DNA of 64,000 nucleotides, taken from NCBI RefSeq assembly GCF_047663525.1, contig NC_092592.1, positions 20,596,001 to 20,660,000 on the forward strand. Reading direction: 5' to 3'. Source of the DNA: Anas platyrhynchos. Its lineage: Eukaryota > Chordata > Aves > Anseriformes > Anatidae. The notes under the pieces were generated by a model. It searched no databases, had not been told where the DNA came from, and saw nothing but the letters and a program-made list of their open reading frames with translations. The number at the start of each line of letters is the position of its first letter. The stretch's first letter is position 1. The position numbers and the translations under genes are program-made. Positions 34,396-51,100 of this stretch are shown here, piece by piece.

Positions 34396-34874
34396 TTCAA
34401 CTCCCAGTTCCTAAAGGCTTCAAGTCTGAAGGGCCATGCCTATAAATGCGCTACAAAGAGATGCCAATCAACTGCAACTATGCTGTCTGACCATCTGCCA
34501 GATAAATAGGCGGGCAAGATGTCTTCCACCGAAATCTTGCAGGCGTGCAGGGAGAAGGGCTCGGCTGAGCACTGAAGAGCAGCCGCATGTTGCCCTGTCC
34601 CTGTTTCCCATTACTGGCTGTCCCGGGAAAGGGAGGGTTTGGGGTCAGACTGAAACATGCTGAGCTTGGCTGTCCATGGGCCAGGCGCCCTGCCCGCCGG
34701 GGCTCCTGCTTCCCCATGGGGCTTCCAGTAGACTGTTTTGGTTTCCTTACCAAGGGGGAGGGTAAGGGGGTTGGTGGGCAGGGAGGGAAGGGGTTTGGGA
34801 GGGCAAAGACAGTCAAAATTCACCATACGATAGTTAGACAAATCTTCATAGAGGTCCGTCTGCCCGCTCGCCGC

Positions 34875-34927
34875 GCACTCTCTCTCTCGTGCTCTCTTGC
34901 TCTCTCTCGCTTTCACTCTCACTCTGC
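34875..34927. repeat. CT-rich low-complexity tract
   Basis: An interrupted (CT)n array on the plus strand, read as (GA)n in the PITX3 transcript about 80-130 nt after its stop codon. Confidence 0.7.
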
Positions 34928-35006
34928 AGGACGTACGCTGTTGTAGGGCTAAAGGTCTCCTTGTTTCAGGCTAAGGTCAAGTCCCCGGGTGGTGGCGGGC
35001 AGCCCT

Positions 35007-41392
<6,386 letters not shown>

Positions 41393-41424
41393 GGGGCAGG
41401 AATGGGCAGCAGAGGAGGAGGAAT
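41393..41424 (-). other. PITX3: PITX3 5' UTR portion of the first coding exon
   Basis: On the minus strand a pyrimidine tract plus CAG ends at 41425, so the exon carrying the ATG begins at 41424 with a 32-nt leader (ATTCCTCCTCC...). This acceptor implies an upstream non-coding exon, as in mammals. Confidence 0.7.
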
Positions 41425-41589
41425 CTGAAAAAGCAGGCACGGGGCGGTTAGGGAGACGGGACCTGTGTTCCTGACCTCTCCCCACCCACTCGGGGAGGGA
41501 CCTGCCAACCCTTGAGGGAGAGCAAAGGATCCCTGTGTGATCCTCGGACCCCCTCCGAGTTTCCTGGCTGGAAAATGGAGATGCCAGGC

Positions 41590-41690
41590 TTTCTGCTGAG
41601 CTCCCCTATAAATCAAAGATCATCTAGCGGCACTTCTATTTGCAGCCTTCAGAGAAAGAGCCTCCAATTTATAGGTGACATTCAGACTGA
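41590..41690 (-). promoter_or_regulatory. PITX3: candidate intronic PITX3 promoter with TATA-like boxes
   Basis: Two TATA-like strings lie 200-290 bp upstream of the ATG exon. The minus strand reads CCTATAAATTGG at about 41679-41668, and the plus strand reads CCCTATAAATC near 41608-41618. Mouse Pitx3 is reported to have a muscle promoter in its first intron just upstream of the ATG exon, and this is the matching position. The assignment is inference. Confidence 0.3.
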
Positions 41691-43269
41691 AATAGCAACG
41701 CTGGAGCATGCTGTGTAACGGAGATCTGAGGAAGTGGTTCTGGGCCAGCCAAGGGCTGTTAGCACCTTCCCCAGACATCCCGCCTCTCCCCAGCCTCTCG
41801 CCGCAGCTTCCCTGCGCTCTCCTTCACTTCCCAGCAAGCTGGCTGGGCACAAGCAAAGCTCGGAGACCCTGAACGTGGACAAACACATGTGCACGCCCAA
41901 CAGAAAGCTGCCCCTGCGTGTGGCACTGGGAGGAAGGCACGTTGGCCTGCACGGAGGCTGCCACAAGCTGGGTCAGTGCAAATGGACTCCTGTTGGTTAC
42001 AGAAGGACCTCTGCAGCCTGAATTAACACGGGCATCGCGTTACACACCCTTGGGTGCTGGGGGGATGAGTAAGCCCGGCTGGAGCAGCAGCTTGCTTCCA
42101 GCTTTGGGTCATCTTGACCAAAGGCTCCCCAGCACCTCTTTTACGGCTGTGGGCCACCTCCCTCGCTGAAAGCATCCCAGCTGGGGAGCTGCTCCTCACA
42201 GTGTAGCCAACACCAGGACTCCATGACCTTCTTTTTCAGTCCCAGGGCCAATTATTCCAGTCTCAATCCTCTGGGCCTCCATGCCCTCCACCTGTGACTA
42301 CATTGCCTGGAAGGGTTTGGTTGAGAGCTGCTCTACCCAGGCCTGTGTTGGAGTCTCATGAAGAGGCAGGAGTGAAGTAGTAGGGGTTACCAGCCCAGCC
42401 TCATCACCTCGGCAAGGTGAGCAGGCCCTGTGTTAGCCGCTAAGTCCAAGTTTCAGCTCATAATGCTGCTGCACATAGTATGTGTACTATACACACAGCA
42501 GCTTCTAAGCCTCCTGTCACCCCAGCCAGGCAGCATGTTACTCAGTGCCTGTAAACGTGTGCCAGGCCCAGGGGCCTCCAGGTACAGGGCTGTGGGACCA
42601 GGTGTTTGGGGTTTCCAAGCTACAGGTTGCAGTCAGTTGGGAAGGTTGGTGGAGGATTGCACGACCCCTCTAATCCACACGTATTGGGACCAGGCTGACT
42701 GGAGGCAGCATTCATCTGGTCTGCGCTAGCCTTTAAACATGTAAACAAGAGATTAATAACATAGCTTTTGCACCTCCTTTGGAGGTGGATGACAGTGACT
42801 AAGAATGTATTTTCAGAGCTGTCTAAAGCCTCCTGTCAATTTGAGCAGGGCTGCTGCTGGGGCCCTTGGCAAAGGCAGCCCCTGTACCTGCAGAATGCCT
42901 GCAGGACCACAGTGAGCAGCCATTCCTAGCGCCTGTCCTGCTGGGTCCTGCAGCCAGCCATGCTCACGAGCAGTTCTCCTCGCTCCCTGGTGCCCCTCCA
43001 TCCCCAGCCCCTGCTGAACCTCAGTGCTGGCCCCAGCCCCGTTCTGAGAGCAGCATCCCTCGCTGCTTTCCCAGACCTTTGCCTCCTCCAGGCTTTTTGT
43101 CTCCTGTTGGACAGAAGTGGCTCCGTGTTTGCCGTGGGACTGGTTTCCCTTTCCCCCTCATAGCTGGCTGACCTTTGGTGTCTGCAGGCCGCGTGAGCTC
43201 CCGGCGGCCGCGGGGCACGGCCCTGTTGCTTTCTGCTGTGTGTATGCACACAACGCAGTGTGACGGGGG

Positions 43270-43560
43270 CTGTGTTTTCTTTAATACCTTTGCATGGAGT
43301 AAGGAGAGTCCATCTGCTGCTGATATTGCCATGGCTTTTAGCATGGCTCTTGGAATTATGCAGAAACGCGCAGTGAATTAATTCCCTGGATTAAGTCTTG
43401 ATTAAGATGTGTGTCACTTTGCTGTCTCAGAATTTATTAAGAGCCCTTCTTGAGGCGGCGGCAGATGGAATTTCTGCCCAATGTTTGTAGATGATAATTT
43501 CCCCTCTTCTACAGCCATTTGCATATGATTGCATCTGTCAAGCACAATTTCCTCTCTTCG
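43270..43560. promoter_or_regulatory. candidate enhancer: homeodomain and POU motif cluster in PITX3 intron 1
   Basis: It contains GGATTA at 43388-43393 (the exact reverse complement of the PITX/OTX site TAATCC), a second GATTAA 11 bp on, TTAATT at about 43377-43382, and an exact octamer ATTTGCAT at 43517-43524 followed at once by ATGATTGCAT. Confidence 0.35.
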
Positions 43561-46500
43561 AGGGCTTGACTCTGCACTGGACCAGATTTAAGGAGGAATT
43601 CAGACTCCTGCCTCACTGTAACTGCAGGACAGCATCCTCCTGTGCATGGTCCTGTTTGCCTCGAGACTCTTGCTTGTCTTGCTTCAGTTTCATCTGTGCA
43701 AACCGGGGTGGAGATACGGAAACCAGGAGGGGAGCAGTTTTACAGACACCTTTATAGGTGTAAATGACAACCTAAGGCTTGGGGGAAGCCAGCCCCAGTA
43801 TTTATGACTCCCGCCCCATCCCTCACTGCACCCGCGCAGTGGCTGTGTGCTTGATCTGAGCTGCTGTGCACTGTAGCGTGCTTGGCCTGCCTCAGGGATG
43901 TGCCAGGGACCTGGACTAAAACTGGTTGTAAAGGATGGCCCATGTTCAAGCTGAATTCAGGAGTTCTGACTTGGGAGCAAGTTTGGTTTTTGAACCAAAT
44001 ATAACGCTATGAGGACTTCAGAGAGGAAATTTTGTGTGTGTGATTATGTACCTAGTGCAAGTGCCCTGTGCAGTGGCATCAAGCAAGGCCCTTTCAGCTT
44101 GTCGTGGGCAGAACAAACAAAAGCAAGAGGAGACCTGCTCCGCACAGCCATGGAGGGCTGCAGGATGGTCTGAGCTGGGGCTAATGTCCGAGCTCCGCAC
44201 TGGTGTATTTAGCTGGGGACACCCCCTGCTGCCAGCACAAAGGGCTGTAGGTATTACTCTAGATTATACAGCCCTTTCAGATTTAATTAAAGGAGCTTTC
44301 CTCCACTCTGGCTAGATCTCGCTGTAGGCAGAGACATTAAGAAAGTCGATGATAAACCTTTGTGGCATTCCTACCAAGTCGTTTGTTCTCAGGGAGTTAC
44401 TGGAATTGGCACCTCAGAAGTGTCTTTAGATAGCATCAGATTTATTGTTGCCATCTGAGCCTTCATCTCATTTTCTCTTAATGTAAAAGGACCATTTCTT
44501 TAGGGGCAGCTTCTGTACTTGTAATGTGGAACCAGACTCGCTCAGTTTTCAGTTGTGTAAAATCACCCCTGGCCCCCAGCCTGCTCTGGCGCGTGTAGCT
44601 CCTTCCATCTACACACTTCACTGCTCCCGTGGTAAAAGGTTCCCAAATCTGTAACAAACAGGTCTTTTCTTCAGGCTGCCACCCATGCGCATCCTCCCTG
44701 CTAGCAGGGAGCTGCCTGGGCGCTGCAAAAGGCAGTGGGCATGAGGTGCAGCATCTCCAGCCAGCCAGGGGGGACACCTCACTCACCCAAAAAAGAGCAA
44801 GTGAGGGTCCCCGTGACCTTCCTCCTCGATCTCGGTAACATGCTGCTCCACCGCCCGGGAGCAGAGATTCCTCCGCTTGTTTTTTTTGGAGGGGTGGGAA
44901 GGAAACATAAAGGCTGACTGCAAGCCAAGCAGGGCTAATTATAGCAGTGGCTTTGGTGCTGTGGGTGCTGCCCACGGCGAGCTACCCCGAGACTGACAAG
45001 CGCGCCTTGCTGAGCTCCCCATGCTGCCACCGGGGAGTGGGCCACAAGCGTGTGCCCGCTGAGCTGAGGCTCCTGCAGTTTGTCCAGGGGGAGAGGCCGT
45101 CCGTCTGGTCGTTTGATGCTGTTTGCCTTCCCCAAGAGGGTATGCAGGGAGCTGGCAGTTGGGATCCCAAGGGCTGCCCGTATCCCCTTCTGCCCGGCGA
45201 GTTTATCTAAGCATATTTTCAGGAAGAGGATCTGTCTGTGTGTACTTTCGTCCTCCTGGGGGTTGTGCTCAGGCAGAGCTGCCCCTGCCTCTGCCCCACA
45301 TCAGAGAGGAATGGGTTGGGGCTGCCCTGTCCCATCTTGCAAGAGATTTTTGCTGTCCCAATCTATGTGTTTGTGCAGGACAGTGCCACGCAAGTGTCCG
45401 CGGGCTGGGGTCTCCAGTGGCACAGCGTGCACAGCACACAAATTGCACACTGAGCTAAGGGCTGGCACATGTGCTGCCTGTGAGGGCTCCTTCCCTGCAG
45501 TGAGAGAGCAAGAAGGGTGGGATGTGAGACAATAATCTTCTCTTCCTCAAGACTACAGAAATACAGCCACAGGGAGACCAGGGTCATCCGCTGCTAAACC
45601 TCTCGGTGTAACTTTAAGTCTCTAATCTTAATGGAATTGCAGCAGGAACCAAGCGAGACCATTAATCACTGGAAGATAAACAGCAGCAGCAAACCAGTTA
45701 CCCAGAGCGCAGCCCCGCTGCGGGCAGGAGAGCTGCCTGCCTGCCTCCAAAACCCCGGGGCTGCCTGCAGCCCCCGGCCGGCCGATCAGCGCTTCCAGGC
45801 GCGCGCTCACCAGAGGATCAGGAACTGCCAGCGAGGGCTGAGTCACAGTTTATAATAAACTTTATTTCTCGATTTAGTCCTCGCGGTGCGGTGCTGACCC
45901 CTGAGCTCTGGCACGGGGTGTTTTTGTAGCAGTGTGTGCCGCTTTAAAGCCTGGAACATTTTTTTCTGCTCTCCCATCAGTAGGAATTGCCAAAGCTCCC
46001 CAGGGTGCTTGGTATCTGATCGCTGTCGGAGCGAGCTGTTTCGAGCTGCAAGAGCATCGCAGGCAGCGTGGTGCCATGCTGCAGGGCTTCCCGCCTGGGC
46101 TGGCTGCAAGGGGCAGCCTCTCTGTTTCTGTCTGCTCTCTTCATCATCGGAGAAGCTCCTGATAATGTGGGCTAGGGTGGGGAGAGGATCGGGAGATAAG
46201 CCCTGTCGCTGACTTGGCTTGTGATGTAGGTAAACTCTCTTGGCTGCTCTGAGACTCCATTCCTCATCTCAGAAATGATGTTAATGAGCCTCTTTGAGCT
46301 GTGAGAGGCAATGAAGCAAAATTCCTTTAAGTGCTTCCAGATCCTCAGATAAGAGGTGGCAGGGAAATGCACAGCCTCACTGGACCCTGCCTGATGCATT
46401 CTCCAGGGGCTGGGGGCAGCCCACAAGGTGTGAGCAAGCTGTTGGCTTCCCAGGCTTCCACGCAAGCCCCTGGCTGTGGAGGAGGGTGATGGCCAAAATG

Positions 46501-47859
46501 CCTGCTCTGGGCAGCGGAGGGTTAATAAAGTATTGGTATCACGCAGGATTATCACAGTGGAAAGGTCCAAAGGATTGACAGATCCGTACCTCTGTCTGCA
46601 GGGAAAAAAGTCTGTACCATGACCCTGCTGCAGAGAAGAGCCACTGCATACCGTGACCCACACATGGTGGGTTGCTCTCCTCAACGCTTCCACCCAGAGG
46701 GATTACTGTGACAGTCCCGGCCGAGCTCAGCTGCAGGGGGCAGAGAGAGCTGTGGAGCCAGGGCAGCGCTCCTTCACTTGGCCTGTGCCAAAGAAAGCTT
46801 GGGACCCCACCGGAGCTGCCGTTAGTCCACCTGGATAGCTTCTGAAATGGTGCCCGAAGCTTGGACATGAAGAGCTAATCATAATACAGAAGGGAAGCCC
46901 TGCCAGACTTTCTGCAAATTTGTGTTATTTTTTTTTTCCCCTAAACGAAATGTTGATGTTCATCCTCATAGGAATTGCAGCGTGGGTCTGGCTGTGTCCA
47001 GCTGCCTTCCCTGCGTGCCTCGCACGCTGCGCCTCGCCTGGGCGCGCAGCACCTTGGCTCCATCAGCCGGGGCTGCGATTTTCTTTCTGACAGACTATGC
47101 AGCTACATTAATAAAGCTGCACTTTGTTATGGCTTATTTTGTTTGTTAGGCATCTGGAACAAAATAAATCAGCAAAGGCTTAGTTTTGCCAGAACGAATC
47201 GCAGTTGCACAAAGTTGCTGGCAGTGTCAGGCTCTGTAGCACAGGAGTGCTGGGAGCTAAGCGTGCTTTGTGGGCACAGGGAAGTCCTCCAGAGAAACTA
47301 ATCGCTTTGGTCGGGGAGAAAAGAGACTGATTTGGGGGAGAAATTCTGCCTGAGAGCATCTCACGACCGAAATAAAAAGCAGAGAGAGGGGGCTCAGCTT
47401 TGCTGATCCCTGTGTGCCCTGGCAGGCTGCGCTCGCAGCACATCTGCCTGCATCTGTATGGCAGCAAGCAGCACAGCTGTGGCTGAGGGACTCCTGTTTC
47501 CCTTTGCACGCACAAAGCACTCATGTTTGCACGGGCAGAAGCTGGGCAGAAGTGGAGATGGGAGCGAGACAGCGGTGGAGCAGCGTCGCTGGATCCGCTG
47601 CTTGCACAAAGGGCAGCGGGCCTGGCATGGGTGCGCCGGTACGCCGCGCTGCGTTTGTTTGGGTGGCTGTATGAGTTTGAGCGATTATTCCAGCAGTAAA
47701 AGGGAACTGGCCCAATGCCCGCGGCGGATGCGTTCACGGCAGAGCTTCGGCGTCCTTTTGGTATCTCTGTGGCTGCAAAGTTGGCCCGTTTGAGGGAGGC
47801 TGGGGCTGAGAGGCGGCGCTGGAGCTATGCGGCTCCAGCTGCCGTCGGGAGCTTTGTAT

Positions 47860-48150
47860 GCAGATGGAGGGCAGCAGATGACTCAGATGCTACCAGGGAT
47901 GTAAATGATTCTCACAATTAGTAAACAAGCTCAAGAAAGCCCCTAATCAGGCGGGTGATGCATAGGGCTGAAGGTCGGGAAGGCTCCGCCGTGCAGCCGG
48001 CACGTCACACCCTTTATGCGTCTCCGACCTTGGCGCGCTGCGAAGCCGCCCGCGTTCACCGTCAGTCAGCATTTCTGCAATAAATCCTCTGCAGAAGTTT
48101 GACTCGGTCATAAACATTTGCTCCGTGACAAAACTTGGCAAAAATGGTGG
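47860..48150. promoter_or_regulatory. candidate enhancer in PITX3 intron 1
   Basis: An AP-1/MAF-type core TGACTCA at 47879-47885, a homeodomain core CAATTA and an exact forkhead site GTAAACA at 47921-47927 lie within 50 bp, followed by about 200 bp of low-repeat sequence with AT-rich blocks. Confidence 0.3.
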
Positions 48151-51100
48151 CTGGAAAGAATCTTTTTTTTGGGGGGAAAGTGCCGCCGGGTTGCTGTTTT
48201 AAAAACCAGCGGGGCTGCAAAGGGGAGAGGAGTTTGGCTGGGGGTGCCACGGTGGCCGAGGGGCAGCGCTGCTGGGGACACCAACTGGAGCCCCGACACG
48301 GCCAGCTGGCTGCCAGGGCTGCGTCATCCCAACACGCAGAGCCGGCGGAGCCGATGTCTGGGCTGTAAGGTTTCTCTGATTATTATTTTTTTTCCTCCTA
48401 AGCAATTTATATTTCTTTTTTTTAAGTGCTCTGGCAGGAACACCCTTGCAGGACGTGGGCTGCCATGAATAAAGCAAGCAATGAGCTCAGACCACAGCAT
48501 CCCGAGCGGGAGAGGAGAGGACGTGCGGCAGCTGCCAGCACCCCTCTGGGGGGGGGGTCACTGGGACAGATGCTGGAGCTCCCCCCACACACACCCACCA
48601 CCTTTATGGACCTTGCAACATGCCCCGAAGGTCAGCCTGTTTACCCAGACATTGTGCAGAGGGGAACGAGGGGGGATCGGCCCTCCCCACTGCAAACACG
48701 GCTAGATCCAGCCTTGTGCAAGCGGCCCACGCTTGCAGGATTGGGCCCAGGGTGCGGAGGGAACCTCTCGCCCCGCAGCAAGCCGTGCCGTGCTGTAAAT
48801 CTGGGGGCACGAAGACGTGGGAAGCAGCGGAACCCAGCTTTGAATGTCAGGGTCCTGAAATGCACTGCGCTGCTTAAGGACTGTGTGCAAAGTCTGGGCT
48901 TTTTTAGGTTTTTTTTTGTTTTTTTTTAATCCTTAGTTTTTTCCATCTGTTCCACGCTGCATCCCATACAGAGCCCTGGGAGGTAGGCATTTTGGGTGGG
49001 TAATGAAGAAAGCTGCAGATCCATAATTACTCATTCAGCCTGGCCCTCGGGCAATCCCATCAAAGTGGTTCAGAGAAAAAAGGGCCGGGGCAGAGGGAAG
49101 CCAGCGCTCTGGAAGCAGCTCGGGTCGCAGCCCCTCGGCCCGACCGCTGCGGGGACACGGAGAGGCGCCTCGGCAGCCCCAGCCCCAAACCCCACCGAGG
49201 ACAGCCCGGCACTGGTCGCAGTGTGCCAAACACCCCAGCAACCCCTCTCCCCCGACCACGGATGAGCTCCTGCACTGGCTTCTCCGCACCGATACTAAAA
49301 TCGTGCTGAAAACCCCTTCTGAGCAGGACGCACAAGTACGCACCGCTCGGCGCTTTGCCCGTGAAATTTCTCCCTGGTTAAGTACAGCTCCGCACCCAGC
49401 CTGACTTTTATGGCTCAACATATATCTCTTACATCCAAGATTTTTATTTATTTATTTTTTAAAATTATCACCACAGATCCAGCTCTCTAAACAATTTTCC
49501 TCTTTTTTTTTTTTTGGTGGAAAAAATCCACAAATTTACTTTAAAAAATAACCGTGCAATAAATGCGCATCTCAAAAAAAAAAAAAAAAGAAAAAAGCTT
49601 GTAGAACTGGAAGTTTTGGATATTGTGGCACCAAAAATAAAACTGATGGAACAAAAAGGGAATTTCATGTGGTTTTCATTGTCAAGTCTAAGCTCAGAAA
49701 CAAACAGGAAATAAAAATGGCTAAAACAAAAGAGATTTCTTTTAAAGTATGTTCAAATCTAAGTGGGGAGCTGGTTTATTTGGGAGGCATTCTCTGTTTA
49801 TTTGTTTTTCAGAAAGACAAGTAAATAAAAATGTCCACACGCAGACAGGTCAGCTTGATTTATGGTTAAGCTCTCGTGCTTCTCTCTGGTCAGTTATTAT
49901 AAGCACTTCTTAAAAATTAGCCTTGCAGAAACAGCACCCTGAGAAGGGGCAGGGAGGGCGGCGAGGCTGGGGCCACCGCTGCTGGAAGGGAGATGGGAGG
50001 CAGGATGGAGGGGGAGGAAGGCTGGAGTCACCGCGGACTCGCCGACGATGCCTTTCGGTTCATCCTTGTGCTCTTTGCATTTCTGCAGGCAGCTCTGCTG
50101 GGGCTGAGCCTCCCAGCCCACGCCGTCCCCCCGAAGCCCTGCTAGCAGCAAATAGAGGCGTCTACTTAATGCATTTATTTAATAGAAGTGGTCTGCGGGA
50201 CCGGCTCTCAGGCTTTGGGATGGTTGAAGTTGTTTGCTGGGGAAATTGGGGTTCGCAGACAGGTGTCTCACTCATGGGAGCTCCGACTGTGATTTAGGGG
50301 TTGAATGGGACAAATGCAGCACCCCAGGTCTGCTTCAGCTGAGATCACGAGTAGCTACAGAACCATCAATGCATTCCTGAATGCTTTGAATGGCTGAAAA
50401 ATCAGATGTGTGAAATTAATAGCAGCTTCTGCACTTTTAGCTATGCTTTCCCTACTCTTGTGCACGGAGAAAAAGGGTGCAAATGTTTAATTTCTGGCAG
50501 AGCCGTGCTTTGGGAGACAGAGAGCATCGCAAGGAGGGTCAGGGGACAGAGGCAGCATTTCTGGCTCTGTGCTGGGCTGCTGGGCAGGGCAGTTCTGCTT
50601 CCCCTCTGCAAGGTGGGTAACGTTCCCTCCTGCTAAATCATCCAGCAACCCGCCTGCAGGAAGGCTCACGAGGAAAGACCAGAAGGTGCAGTTTGTCAAA
50701 AATGGGCACTCCGAGCTCAAACTTGTTCCCATCAAATCAGCAGGAAATTTCCTGCTCAGCATGTGGGGGACCAGCCTCTTCCCCAGCCTGCTGGGCAACA
50801 CCCTGAAACTGGTGGGGACAGCAGAGGAGGGGGCTTCCCTCCCCAGCTCCGTATCTCTATTTAAAGCCTAATCATAATGGAAACGCTTCTCAGCCTCCAT
50901 CCAGCTAGCTCTCCTGGTTCCTTCCCCAGAAGGACTCGGGATTTGGTTGTTGCCCACACTGAAAACCAGCGGGGCTGTCTCCGATGACCCCGCAGCAGTA
51001 CCAGCCCTGGGCCAGGGGGGCCGAGCCAAGCCCTGCCGCAGGAGCGCCCTGCTCTGCGCTCCGTCCCGCTGCGCCTCCAGCAGCAGCCTGCGGGCTGCCT

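Larger units (their letters stand above)
34051..35006 (-). other. PITX3: PITX3 3' UTR (likely)
   Basis: The minus-strand region after the PITX3 stop. It contains a CT-rich low-complexity tract on the plus strand (34875-34927) close to the stop, a G-rich tract (34745-34805), an AT dinucleotide-type microsatellite (34325-34395) and two minus-strand AATAAA hexamers, at 34328-34323 and 34080-34075. The distal hexamer gives a 3' UTR of about 950 nt. Confidence 0.55.
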
